A DNA stretch of 34,949 nucleotides from an uncultured Alphaproteobacteria bacterium (GTDB lineage Bacteria > Pseudomonadota > Alphaproteobacteria > Rs-D84): assembly GCA_944389595.1 (NCBI GenBank), contig CALXMY010000011.1, positions 1 to 34,949 on the forward strand, written 5' to 3'. Both the position numbers and the translations under genes were made by a program. The stretch's first letter is position 1. Every line of letters begins with the position of its first letter. The notes beneath the pieces were generated by a model. The model was not told where the DNA came from. It ran no database searches and was given only the letters and a program-made list of their open reading frames with translations. Shown here one piece after another: positions 1 to 8,991 of the stretch.

Positions 1-48
1 ATCAAACATACCAATTGTAATTTGCATCAATTGTTTGTTCACTTATTT

Positions 49-77
49 ATTTTATGACGAAAAATGTTAGTTGTCAA
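49..77 (-). promoter_or_regulatory. Predicted sigma70-type promoter reading out of the window to the left
   Basis: On the minus strand an exact TTGACA (72-77) is followed after 17 bases by TAAAAT (49-54). It lies just downstream of the stop of the large secreted protein gene, so it would drive a minus-strand gene beyond the left edge. A minus-strand ATG lies at 7-9, without an obvious ribosome binding site. This is a motif match only. Confidence 0.45.
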
Positions 78-89
78 TATTTTTTATCG

Positions 90-3000
90 TCAGTAACTTA
101 TTGACCAATTCGCTGGTGCCGGGCATGTTGTGTTATTATTTGTTGCCCATGTCCATCCATCGGCTTCATTAAATATTTTTTTGCATATTTCTTCTTCTTG
201 GGTTTGGTAAGAATTGGTAACGTGTTGTTTATAATCTGGGGCCGGGGTGAGGCCATTATCGCTAAAGTTATACAACGGTGACATGTATTGACCAGTTTTG
301 TTTATCAAGATATAGGAGCTGCTGCAACTTACTTCCTGGCCGTTGGGATACGAATCATTGGTTTCCGTTCCTGATACGGAGCCACCGTTACAGAATACAA
401 ATGACAACCCAGTGCCGTAATATTGGGTAAATTCCGGTTGATAAGCAATGACGAACTGGGCATTCGGGGACAGGCACAATCCCGATGCGGGGGTTTCTTT
501 GCCAGCGAAAACGTTGCCAATGCCCATGTCGGGTATAGTGCCGTTTTTATCGCCACCACCGGCATATGGGGCTGTGGCACCCCAATTAAGGCCCTGGAAT
601 CCATTTATTGTATTACCAATGGCACAACAATTACCAAATGCATCGCGACCACCAAAGCTGTTGCCGCTTTTGCAGCAGTTTGTATAATTACCGACGTTAA
701 ACTGCCAGAATGTGTTTGCAGGGCATAATTGATTATCGCCCGAAAAATTATCTTCTGATACACAAACAGTTGTTTTTTTGTTCGGATCCCATATTGGTGC
801 AAATCCCGGCCCGCATGATGTGTCACGACAGCTGTCGGATTCATCTTCGGTATTGGTGTTTTTCGCAAACCATGATAACAATGTTTCTTGGGATTGGCCA
901 AGCACCGTACTGACCGGCAGTTTGATTTTATTATGTGATTCTTTTGCATTTAGACTGGTTGTGGGATGGGCCTCGCAATTACCCCATACGCGTTCGGCCA
1001 GGCGGCATACGTGGCATTCGTCGGATGTATTTTTTGTATATTGGGTTCCGTCAAATCCACATTCAGATGCGCATATGTCGTATATACAGTTGCCATCCTT
1101 GGTTAAAATACATGGTGCATCAGGTCTGGTGATGTTATCACTGGTAACATCTGTAATATCATATTGACCGTACAATGTTTCATAGAATGTATAATTACCG
1201 TCCAATGTGCCGTCGGCGAATCGCAATTCGGTGATTTTGTTTACTGAATCAATGCCTGCATCGGCCACGCAATTTAACACTTCGCCCCAACATGCGGTGC
1301 GGTTAATAATAGCCTTGCGATTGACGGATGTTTGAATGTTTTCACATAATCCAAAGTTTCCAGAAATTGATTTGCATGATTGAATAATACATGCGCGTCC
1401 AACCTCGCGACAGGTTTGTAAAATTGTTTCATATGTTTTATCGGTGGCAATTTCGGTTATGCCAGCATTCCATTCGGTGCCGCCATCAACTGTGTCTAGT
1501 AATGCGGTGCAGGCAGTTTGTACCTCGGAACACATTTGTTTAACCGTTTTATCGGCCGCCACACCAAATATGGACAATGCGCGTGCATCAAAATCTTCCA
1601 GTGAATCTGCGGCATTAGATAAGCATTGCGCGGTCAGCGTGGTGCAACTTTGGCGGACTTCTTCCATCTTTTCTTCCTGGGCCAATTTGATTTGTGCTAA
1701 TGCGTCCTCGATAAAGCCATCCCATACAGAATCGGCGATGTCCTGGCACTTGTCGGTGGCAGATTCCAAAAACATTTTTTTTGAAGTTAAATATGATACA
1801 AATTTTTCATTGCCGGGGGCCGTGGTCCATGATTGGCCCGATTCCGGGCGGGTTATTAAATTAGACAAATTTATCAGATTTGATGTCAGGATGGCCTCGC
1901 CAGTTGATGGGTCGATGTATTGCCCGGTGATGTCCAAACATTTCTGTAACCCTTCGCCACATACGGCCGTGTTGGTTAACATGTCCAACATTTTTTTCTT
2001 GCACGTTAAGATGTCGTCGGAATTGCGTTGTTGATATATATCCAGGCGCGATATGTCCAATAATGCGCTGCCTTCGCGGATTTTTTCGCGTGCCAAATCC
2101 TGTTGTGTTTGATATGCCTTGGCCACGGTATTGCAATCCTGTTCAATTGCCATTTGATAACCGCTTTCCACAATGTTTAATTCGTCGGCGGTGCATACCT
2201 CCATCGCCATTTCGCGACATATTGGCAATGCAGATGCATATAATTCAGGCCCGCTGCGTAATGTGGTGGATGCGCCGGCCAATGAATCAACCGTGTCAAA
2301 TGCGGCATCAACGTTTAATGACAATGATATTGGTGCCAAATTTGCATTGTATGATTCGGTATCAAATGTATCGTTTAATTTTTCGGCAATTTCATCCAAT
2401 AATTTTTTGGATTGTGAATTATCATCCTGTTGAAAAGCCAATTCGCCCTCGGTCGGGGTGAATATAGCCTCGGCATCTTCTTTGTCCATGTTGACGGTTA
2501 GCAATCGTTGATTGAAATCAAGCAGTTTATCTTCGGCCGCGGTCAATTGTTCCTTGATATCATCAAATTCGTTTACGCGGGACGAACATGCGCAGCGTTT
2601 CAGTTGGCTGTCCTTGTTTGCACAGAATTCATCCATGCAACTGTAAAACACCTCGCGGCATGATGTATAATCGCGATTTATTATTTCGTCGGCCGTTATG
2701 CCGGCACGTGATACGCGCGCAGATGCCGTTGTGGTTGCCGCACGCCCGCGTGAAATAGTGTTGGATGATGCAGTGGAATTCGTGCGTGATGGCATGTTAA
2801 TTGCGCCACGTGATATTGTACCAACAGATGATCTGGATATACCAGAATGCGATTGCGATGTAACATTACTGCGTGAAACAGGGGTGGCGGTTGATGTGTG
2901 TGATATAGCCGCGCGTGATGGCGTGGAAACAACATTTGGTGCGCCAACCGACGATGCGCGTGGCAATACGGTTGATGTGGTGCGCGCAGATACCCCCTTG

Positions 3001-3314
3001 TCAGTGGGGTTTGTTGCGCTGCGTGCAGATACATCACGAATTACGGCGTTATCACGGGTGTTTGTTGACGAACGTGTGCGTGTGTTTGATGTTGTGTGCG
3101 ATGATGTATTAGTTGCGCGTGAAATTCCCGATGCGGTGTTTATTCTGGCCGTTTGATTTTCGGTTGTCGATTGTTGGCGGGTTACAGTTGTCGTTGCGTC
3201 ACGACGTGATGCGGCGCGCGCAATTGCATCGGCCGAATCGTCGGCATATGCGGTATGCATGCACGCCATGACTGTTGCCAGGCAACAAAAGAAAATTTGT
3301 TTGATTCCTTTCAT
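90..3314 (-). CDS. Large secreted Cys-rich protein with N-terminal Ser/Arg repeat region
   Basis: I do not recognise this 1074-residue protein. Residues 1-25 form a typical signal peptide ending in TAYA before DD. Residues about 26-210 are low complexity, rich in Ser, Thr, Arg and Ala, and contain about ten copies of a degenerate motif [IVP]-S-R-[AGST]. The rest has about 40 cysteines, many in pairs spaced 5-9 residues apart (CREVFYSC, CREVGRAC), interspersed with charged helical stretches. The C-terminal third is Gly/Asn/Cys-rich. No transmembrane segment follows the signal peptide, so it should be periplasmic, outer-membrane associated or exported, with many disulfides. The start ATG follows a weak purine-rich stretch 68 bases below a co-directional tRNA gene. 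It could be an adhesin-like or structural surface protein; that is inference. Confidence 0.85.
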   Translation of the reverse strand: MKGIKQIFFCCLATVMACMHTAYADDSADAIARAASRRDATTTVTRQQSTTENQTARINTASGISRATNTSSHTTSNTRTRSSTNTRDNAVIRDVSARSATNPTDKGVSARTTSTVLPRASSVGAPNVVSTPSRAAISHTSTATPVSRSNVTSQSHSGISRSSVGTISRGAINMPSRTNSTASSNTISRGRAATTTASARVSRAGITADEIINRDYTSCREVFYSCMDEFCANKDSQLKRCACSSRVNEFDDIKEQLTAAEDKLLDFNQRLLTVNMDKEDAEAIFTPTEGELAFQQDDNSQSKKLLDEIAEKLNDTFDTESYNANLAPISLSLNVDAAFDTVDSLAGASTTLRSGPELYASALPICREMAMEVCTADELNIVESGYQMAIEQDCNTVAKAYQTQQDLAREKIREGSALLDISRLDIYQQRNSDDILTCKKKMLDMLTNTAVCGEGLQKCLDITGQYIDPSTGEAILTSNLINLSNLITRPESGQSWTTAPGNEKFVSYLTSKKMFLESATDKCQDIADSVWDGFIEDALAQIKLAQEEKMEEVRQSCTTLTAQCLSNAADSLEDFDARALSIFGVAADKTVKQMCSEVQTACTALLDTVDGGTEWNAGITEIATDKTYETILQTCREVGRACIIQSCKSISGNFGLCENIQTSVNRKAIINRTACWGEVLNCVADAGIDSVNKITELRFADGTLDGNYTFYETLYGQYDITDVTSDNITRPDAPCILTKDGNCIYDICASECGFDGTQYTKNTSDECHVCRLAERVWGNCEAHPTTSLNAKESHNKIKLPVSTVLGQSQETLLSWFAKNTNTEDESDSCRDTSCGPGFAPIWDPNKKTTVCVSEDNFSGDNQLCPANTFWQFNVGNYTNCCKSGNSFGGRDAFGNCCAIGNTINGFQGLNWGATAPYAGGGDKNGTIPDMGIGNVFAGKETPASGLCLSPNAQFVIAYQPEFTQYYGTGLSFVFCNGGSVSGTETNDSYPNGQEVSCSSSYILINKTGQYMSPLYNFSDNGLTPAPDYKQHVTNSYQTQEEEICKKIFNEADGWTWATNNNTTCPAPANWSISY

Positions 3315-3382
3315 TCTTTATCTTTATACATGATGTTAGCAAAATTTTGAAAAACAGGGCAAGCAGAATTTCATAACTGTTT

Positions 3383-3469
3383 TGGTGCGGGCAGGGGGAA
3401 TCGAACCCCCAAGGATTTTCATCCACAGCATCCTTAGTGCTGCGCGTCTGCCAATTGCGCCATGCCCGC
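3383..3469 (-). tRNA. tRNA-Leu, anticodon AAG, CCA encoded
   Basis: Read on the minus strand, this folds into a complete class II tRNA of 87 bases. The acceptor stem GCGGGCA/TGCCCGC is followed by discriminator A and an encoded CCA (3383-3385). The D-arm has the leucine-type AATTGGCAGAC loop. The anticodon stem CAGCA/TGCTG encloses the loop CTAAGGA, placing AAG at 3433-3435. A 15-base variable arm with stem GGAT/ATCC and a T-arm GGGGG-TTCGATT-CCCCC complete it. The long variable arm and D-loop fit leucine. A34 would need deamination to inosine to read CUC and CUA, which is unusual in bacteria. A TAG anticodon would require T rather than A at position 34. Confidence 0.93.
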
Positions 3470-3482
3470 AATTTTTTATAAA

Positions 3483-3510
3483 ATCTTACAAGAACCAGTT
3501 TTTTTTTCAA
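3483..3510 (-). promoter_or_regulatory. Predicted promoter of the tRNA-Leu gene
   Basis: On the minus strand TTGAAA (3505-3510), a 16-base spacer and TAAGAT (3483-3488) end 13 bases before the tRNA 5' end. It is close to, and divergent from, the extended -10 of the outer-membrane protein operon at 3519-3527. Motif match only. Confidence 0.4.
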
Positions 3511-3518
3511 TCATTTTG

Positions 3519-3527
3519 TGATATAAT
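3519..3527 (+). promoter_or_regulatory. Extended -10 promoter of the outer-membrane operon
   Basis: The sequence TGATATAAT matches an extended -10 (TGn followed by TATAAT). No good -35 is seen in the T-rich stretch upstream, as expected for an extended -10 promoter. Predicted transcription start is near 3534, leaving a leader of about 26 bases with AGGGGA ahead of the ATG at 3560. Confidence 0.6.
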
Positions 3528-3559
3528 GGTGGCAACAATATTAATGTAGGGGAAATAAA

Positions 3560-5014
3560 ATGAGAAAAGTTTCTTTGATTGCGTTGATGATATTGGCACC
3601 GGTTGCGGTAAATGCGGCCGGTACTTATTATTCCGGGTATACCAGTGCATATCAATCACCGCAAACGCGGTATTCAACACAAACATATGCCCAGCGTCAG
3701 GGCGGATATGCCAGTCAATATAATCGTACGTACAGCGCGCCATCGTATGCCAGTGCGCGTTATAATACCGGGGTGGTTCCTGCAAATGCGACGGCAACCG
3801 CGACAACGCAATCGTCTGGGGCAAAGAAAACTGGATTTTGGTTGGATGCCGGTATAACGCATGAAATGGCACAATGGCAATTTGAAATGGCTCAATCGGG
3901 CAGTATTTTAAGTTATGACAATGTTGGATGGAATGTATTGGATATCAGCGCGGGTTATGCGTTTAATGCCGGAAATACAACAATGCAGATTGATGCCGGG
4001 TTTAAATATGGTATGCAATGGGGCGAATCCGTCATGTATGACGACGATATTTCAAATGGTGGATTTTTAATCACAACGTGGATTAATGCGGCCGATGGCA
4101 GTGAAATTGGTGATCAAATTGGGCACGCCATGTCAATCGGTACCAGTCAGGGTGGAAATATGATGGGGTTCAATGTTGGATTTGGACTGACCGATATTTT
4201 CAAAATTGGTAACGTTTCAATTACGCCATCGGTTGGGTATCGTTATTTGAAATATAAATTGGAAACCGAAAATAATTATGGGTTGTCGGTTGATACAACC
4301 GCCTGTTTTCAGGTCGAGGGCAGTGATGAAATTCAATGCGATCCGGCAATTGTTGTTAACTTAAGTGATGGCAAGCAGCAAATAATTTGGCGCGATGATA
4401 TAAATGGCAGCATGGATGTGCCGGGTAATGCGACCAGTGTTAATACCGGCAGTACATATTATTATCATCAGCCGGGAACCAGTCATTCGTATGAAACCAC
4501 ATGGGCGGGGCCATATATCGCGTTGGATATGGATTACGTGATTAATCAAAATAACGCGGTGAATGGCCGGATTGAATTGGGATTCCCGGGATATACGTCG
4601 GTGGGTGATCAACCATATCGCTTTGATTGGGCGCATCCAAAAAGCGTAGAGGACGAAGCCGGCATGTTCAGTGCATTCCATTTTGGTGCCGGATTTAATT
4701 GGACGACGGCCATAACTAATTCGGTTGCATTCTCGATTGGTTTAACATATGATTATTACACCGTTGGTGGTGCCGATGCGAAAACTTATCTGAATATGAA
4801 TTATTATAATGATTGGTATAATATGATTCTGAATTCAGACAGATGGAACGGCGACGAAGAGGCGATGTTAAATCCGGAAACCGGGGACCCAACCGCAATA
4901 AATATCAAGGCGTTAGAGGAATCTTGTCCGGGTGGCGTATGTTCAACCAGTGGGGAAATAGATTCTTTCTATAAATCATTGGGCATTCGTGTCGGAATCA
5001 ATGCAAAGTTTTAA
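3560..5014 (+). CDS. Outer-membrane beta-barrel protein, possibly omptin-like fold
   Basis: This 484-residue protein starts with a signal peptide (residues 1-20, cleavage after VNAA). A Tyr/Ser/Ala-rich linker runs to about residue 85. The remainder alternates aromatic and small residues as amphipathic beta strands and ends in GINAKF, the terminal Phe recognised by the BAM machinery. Paired strands such as VGYRYLKYKLE and GPYIALDMDY recall omptin proteases, but where omptins keep an Asp-x-His catalytic pair this sequence reads GDQP, so protease activity cannot be claimed. A Cys pair (C..GGVC) lies near residue 455. The ATG has AGGGGA upstream and is the first gene of a three-gene operon. Outer-membrane location is well supported; function is unknown. 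Confidence 0.85.
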   Translation: MRKVSLIALMILAPVAVNAAGTYYSGYTSAYQSPQTRYSTQTYAQRQGGYASQYNRTYSAPSYASARYNTGVVPANATATATTQSSGAKKTGFWLDAGITHEMAQWQFEMAQSGSILSYDNVGWNVLDISAGYAFNAGNTTMQIDAGFKYGMQWGESVMYDDDISNGGFLITTWINAADGSEIGDQIGHAMSIGTSQGGNMMGFNVGFGLTDIFKIGNVSITPSVGYRYLKYKLETENNYGLSVDTTACFQVEGSDEIQCDPAIVVNLSDGKQQIIWRDDINGSMDVPGNATSVNTGSTYYYHQPGTSHSYETTWAGPYIALDMDYVINQNNAVNGRIELGFPGYTSVGDQPYRFDWAHPKSVEDEAGMFSAFHFGAGFNWTTAITNSVAFSIGLTYDYYTVGGADAKTYLNMNYYNDWYNMILNSDRWNGDEEAMLNPETGDPTAINIKALEESCPGGVCSTSGEIDSFYKSLGIRVGINAKF

Positions 5015-5025
5015 GTTGATTGATT

Positions 5026-5640
5026 ATGTCGATTGGTAAAAAAATATTGTTGGGGTTGTGCGCCGTGACATTTAATGCCACGGCGTTTGCCGTGGATTTG
5101 TCGGGAACGGCATCGGTAAATGTAACCAGTGATACCGCCGCCGCCGCCAAAAATATGGCATTTGACGAGGCGCGTCGTCAAATTATATCGGATGTTTTGG
5201 GACAATATGCAATACCTGATTTGTTGGATGATGCGATTAAAAATGCATCTGGGGCGGATTTAACAAATTTAATTGCGTCGTCGTCAATTGATGGCGAACA
5301 ACAATCTGATACGACATATTCCGCAAATATTACAATGACAATCGATGCAAATGCCGCGCGAATATGGATGACGGATAACAATGTTCAAAATTGGCTGACC
5401 GATGGGAAATCGGGCGATAAAACCGTGATACAGGTTGTAATGTCTGATAAATTGGCGGGATGGATTGAATTAAATAATATCGCACGTAACGAAGATATAG
5501 ATTTGGATACAAAATTTATTAATGGCAATCGTGTGACGCTGGAAATTCCGGCATCATCGCGCAGTGCGTTTACAATTGCCATACGCGAGGCCGGTTGGCG
5601 TTATGCCGATCAAAATGGTGTTTTGCATATAATAAAGTAA
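5026..5640 (+). CDS. Periplasmic protein of unknown function
   Basis: About 204 residues. The ATG at 5026 gives a clean signal peptide (MSIGKK, hydrophobic core, cleavage near AFA). A TTG six bases upstream is also possible but less likely. The mature part starts with beta-strand-like sequence, then an Ala-rich helix with the pattern A-x3-A-x3-A-R-R-Q-I, and a Ser/Thr-rich beta segment. The end resembles a small alpha/beta domain (IREAGWRYADQNG). The helix recalls secreted proteins of the DUF2066 or LPP20 type, but I cannot assign a family. It starts 11 bases after the barrel gene and stops 7 bases before the next gene, so all three should be co-transcribed, and it is probably the periplasmic partner of the two barrels. 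Confidence 0.8.
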   Translation: MSIGKKILLGLCAVTFNATAFAVDLSGTASVNVTSDTAAAAKNMAFDEARRQIISDVLGQYAIPDLLDDAIKNASGADLTNLIASSSIDGEQQSDTTYSANITMTIDANAARIWMTDNNVQNWLTDGKSGDKTVIQVVMSDKLAGWIELNNIARNEDIDLDTKFINGNRVTLEIPASSRSAFTIAIREAGWRYADQNGVLHIIK

Positions 5641-5647
5641 TATTCCT

Positions 5648-6559
5648 ATGTTGAAAAAATTATCGTTGTGTTTGTTGGGTATAATTATGCCATTTGGCAT
5701 TGCCATGGCAGATGATGAAATTCCCACTGATTTGCCATTAAGTAATTCAATGCCATTGTTTGGCGTTTCAAATGATAATGAAAAATTACAATTGGCGGTG
5801 CGGCGAATTGGGTTGGATTGGTCAAAAACACAGGTACATAATGCCGCAGAATATCAGGATTCGCCTGTGTCGGCGTTGAATGCCACCAGCCAAGATTATT
5901 TCAAGGGCGTGTTTGATACCATTTTGGAATTTACAAAAAATAAATTCAAATGGGACAACAGTTTGGTTATGGAATATGGTAAAACAACATTAAAGCCATA
6001 TAACGAACCTGCGACCAGTGATGAAAATGCCGATAAAATTTTGTTTTCCAGCGATTTATCGTATTCATGTTGGGAATTTTCGGGGCTGAAATTTGGTCCG
6101 ACTGTGCGTGCGGCGTATGAAACACAATTTGCAAACAGCGCGGAATCGCCACGACAAAATATTGTTCGTTCCAGTGCTGGTATTTCGTTGTTTGATCACG
6201 ATATTATTAAAAGTTTATATATAACCGGAATACACGAATATGATTTTACATATGCCGGTTCGCAAAATAATAAATTTGGTGCAGAATTTGGATGGCGATT
6301 GGAATACGGTATTCGCGATGGGGTAAAGATTTCGTCGGATGGATATTATCGTGAATATTTTTCGTATTCTGAATATGTTGGGACTGATTTGGAACGTGAT
6401 TTAAGTGCTGTTTTACGATTAGATACGAATTTATGGGGCGATTTTACAATGGGGCCATATGTTCAATATCGTTTGGCCCGTGCGCGTGGTGCGGAACATT
6501 ATGGCAGTAATTTAATTGTTGGAATTTCGTTCAATTATATTACAGACTTTTTATTATAA
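5648..6559 (+). CDS. Second outer-membrane beta-barrel protein (DUF3078-like)
   Basis: A 303-residue protein with a signal peptide (residues 1-21, ending in AMA before DD). The mature part has a helical or linker segment to about residue 105, then regularly spaced amphipathic strands with many Tyr, Phe and Gly residues. Examples are KFGAEFGWRLEYGIRDGVKI, GPYVQYRLARARG and the final strand LIVGISFNYITDFLL. This fits a small outer-membrane barrel, with resemblance to DUF3078-type proteins judged from memory only. No Shine-Dalgarno is visible and the ATG is 7 bases after the previous stop, suggesting translational coupling. It converges with pbpC, with 23 bases between the stops and no clear terminator hairpin. 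Confidence 0.8.
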   Translation: MLKKLSLCLLGIIMPFGIAMADDEIPTDLPLSNSMPLFGVSNDNEKLQLAVRRIGLDWSKTQVHNAAEYQDSPVSALNATSQDYFKGVFDTILEFTKNKFKWDNSLVMEYGKTTLKPYNEPATSDENADKILFSSDLSYSCWEFSGLKFGPTVRAAYETQFANSAESPRQNIVRSSAGISLFDHDIIKSLYITGIHEYDFTYAGSQNNKFGAEFGWRLEYGIRDGVKISSDGYYREYFSYSEYVGTDLERDLSAVLRLDTNLWGDFTMGPYVQYRLARARGAEHYGSNLIVGISFNYITDFLL

Positions 6560-6582
6560 CGCACGTCAATTTGTTCCGGTAT

Positions 6583-8991
6583 TTATTTTACAACACTGAA
6601 TTTTATGCGGGTTGCGCCGCCCATTTCATCCATTATACGGACCGTGTGATCGCCAATTGGAATATTGTGCATTAACGTTTCGCCGGAAATGGTGGTGCCA
6701 ATTAAATTATCATCCACAAACCAAAATATTTTTACGTCTGGCATATCTGATACCGCACGAAATGCGATATTTTCATAATTGGCATCATTCAAAATTACGG
6801 TACGTGTCCCATCAATTGGCGACAATATAACCGGTGGTGTGCGGGTTGGGGCAATGCTGTCCAAATTGCATCCCGGCATAAATGGGGGTGGGGTATTACG
6901 GGTTAATCCCGCGCGTGCGAACATGTCCAGATATTCCGGATCCCAAAATTCGTATATTGCCATGTGCGTTGTTTCAGGATCGCGTGTGCACGCGCGCAAT
7001 CCTGTTTTATTATCAATTGGCACGGCACGATAAACCGATGATGTTTCAATTGGTGATTTGCCGGGGATAAAGTATGCCCGAACTGTTTTGGGACAATATT
7101 TGCCGGCCAATCCACCAACGCCATCGCACATTTCAATTTCTGAAATATTTAAATCATCGTGCATAAAGTTATTATTTTGTATCGGGTTTCCCAAACTGGA
7201 ATAATATTTTTCAATTTCGCGTGCCAATGCAAAATAAATTGGGGCGGCAGTGCGGGCACCGCTGAAAGCGTTGTTTGGTGTGCCATCGAAATTTCCAACC
7301 CATACAATTAATACAAAATCGCCAAATATACCCGCGGTCCATGCGTCGCGATATGACGAAGATGTGCCTGTTTTCCAATAATGACGCAAATTATCATTTT
7401 GATTTCGGGCAAATGGGATGTTTTGTGTCGGTCTGGATTGGTGGGCCAACATATCAAGTGTTATAAAAAATGATTCTGGGGACAAAATTTGTGTGCCGTC
7501 GCCGGGTGAATCATTTATATCTGTGCGAATGTTATATCGCGTGCCCAGATTTGCCATTGTGGAATAAATATTTGCTAATTCGAACATTGAAACCTCGGCC
7601 CCGCCCAATGCGATTGAAATTCCATAATAATCGGGTGATTTCAGGTTTGATACGCCGGATTCAGATAAAATATTATAAAAATTTTTTGTGCCGATTTTTC
7701 GTAATAAATTTATTGCCGGAATATTTCGTGACATTGTTAATGCATCGCGTGCCAATATTGGGCCGAAAAATTCACTGTCCGAATTTTCAGGCGCATAAAC
7801 ACCAAAATTTATTTTTGCATCTTTTAATAATGTCATAGAGTGTATAAATCCCATATCAACCGCGGCGGCGTATATTAATGGCTTTAATGTTGAACCGGGA
7901 CTGCGGCGCGCACGAACACCATCGTTTTCGCCATAAATAGATTTATCAAAATAATCAGCAGAACCAATATATGCCAATGTTTCCATTGTTTTATAGTTTA
8001 CCAATATTGCCGCGGCATTTGTTATGCCACGTGCGCGATTACGGACAATTTCATTGCGTATGGTTTGCTCCAATGCATGTTGTAATTCCAAATCCAATGT
8101 TGTGTATATTTCGGAATTATGGGGACCAATGTCGGCCCAATAATTATTATGACGTGAAATTTCATAATTTATAAAGTGCGGCGCATTAAACGGCATTTCG
8201 CGAGTTGTTCGTGTATGTAACGGCATTTGTGCCAGTGGTATTAAATTTTTATCAGATGGATTTTCATTTACCCAACGGCGAACCAAATCGCCACGCATTT
8301 TTATTATATTGGACAGGCCTGTGTCAGTATTTAAACTGCGCTTAGTTGGATTTTGTGGAATTGTTGATAATGTTATTGATTCTATTTTTGATAAATTGCG
8401 TGCGGGTTTATTAAAATAAATTAATGACGCGGCACCGATGCTTTCAATGTTTCCGCCATATGGTGCCATATTTAAATAGGCTTCAAGAATTTCGTTTTTT
8501 GAATAAAACAAATCGATATAAATTGCTGCGGCAATTTGTTTCAGTTTACCGGGGATTTTTCGTGTGTCCAGGTCGTATTTCATGCGTGCAACCTGCATCG
8601 TGATGGTTGATGCACCAACGGGATGCGGAACATTAGAAAAATAATCAGATGCGGCACGAACCAGCGCAATCGGGTTAATACCGGGATGGATTTTGAAATA
8701 TTTATCTTCGTATAAAATGGTGGCCTGTTGAATATATTCGCTGATTTCGGCCAGTGGGGTATAAATTCGATATTTGTCATCCGCGGATAACGTCATTCGC
8801 AATAATTTACCGTTTCGGTCAAAATATGCACGGCCAAAATGAATATCTGATAATAATGGCGGGGTAAAAAATATTTTTATAATTCCCCATAATAAAATCA
8901 GCGTTAACAGTATACTGTATAAAATCCGATGGCGGCGCAAATGCGTCGCCACACGGTTGTATATATGTAATACTTTATTGTTGCACTTCAT
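6583..8991 (-). CDS. pbpC: Penicillin-binding protein 1C (bifunctional peptidoglycan synthase)
   Basis: An 802-residue class A-type PBP anchored by one N-terminal transmembrane helix (residues about 24-42). The GT51 glycosyltransferase domain shows EDKYFKIHPG with catalytic Glu near 95, GASTITMQ at 126-133 and the EAYLNMAPYGG block near 170. The transpeptidase domain carries STLK (Ser near 366), SRN (near 420) and KTG (near 538). The C-terminal 90 residues match the BiPBP_C domain that separates PBP1C from PBP1A and PBP1B. It polymerises and cross-links murein in the periplasm. Its start lies 17 bases inside the end of the alpha-2-macroglobulin gene and lacks a good ribosome binding site, so translation is probably coupled. 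The yfhM-pbpC pairing is conserved in many proteobacteria. Confidence 0.95.
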   Translation of the reverse strand: MKCNNKVLHIYNRVATHLRRHRILYSILLTLILLWGIIKIFFTPPLLSDIHFGRAYFDRNGKLLRMTLSADDKYRIYTPLAEISEYIQQATILYEDKYFKIHPGINPIALVRAASDYFSNVPHPVGASTITMQVARMKYDLDTRKIPGKLKQIAAAIYIDLFYSKNEILEAYLNMAPYGGNIESIGAASLIYFNKPARNLSKIESITLSTIPQNPTKRSLNTDTGLSNIIKMRGDLVRRWVNENPSDKNLIPLAQMPLHTRTTREMPFNAPHFINYEISRHNNYWADIGPHNSEIYTTLDLELQHALEQTIRNEIVRNRARGITNAAAILVNYKTMETLAYIGSADYFDKSIYGENDGVRARRSPGSTLKPLIYAAAVDMGFIHSMTLLKDAKINFGVYAPENSDSEFFGPILARDALTMSRNIPAINLLRKIGTKNFYNILSESGVSNLKSPDYYGISIALGGAEVSMFELANIYSTMANLGTRYNIRTDINDSPGDGTQILSPESFFITLDMLAHQSRPTQNIPFARNQNDNLRHYWKTGTSSSYRDAWTAGIFGDFVLIVWVGNFDGTPNNAFSGARTAAPIYFALAREIEKYYSSLGNPIQNNNFMHDDLNISEIEMCDGVGGLAGKYCPKTVRAYFIPGKSPIETSSVYRAVPIDNKTGLRACTRDPETTHMAIYEFWDPEYLDMFARAGLTRNTPPPFMPGCNLDSIAPTRTPPVILSPIDGTRTVILNDANYENIAFRAVSDMPDVKIFWFVDDNLIGTTISGETLMHNIPIGDHTVRIMDEMGGATRIKFSVVK

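Noticed and set aside
1444..2034. Plus-strand frame of 196 codons
   Set aside because: It lies wholly opposite the large secreted protein gene, has no ribosome binding site and no coherent domain.
2698..3156. Plus-strand frame rich in Ala, Asp, Arg and Val
   Set aside because: It is the mirror of the Ser/Arg repeat region on the minus strand; its low complexity comes from the repeat.
3199..3510. Minus-strand frame of 103 codons across the tRNA
   Set aside because: It reads through the tRNA-Leu gene, producing the familiar spurious tRNA-derived peptide, and overlaps the start of the large secreted protein gene in another frame.
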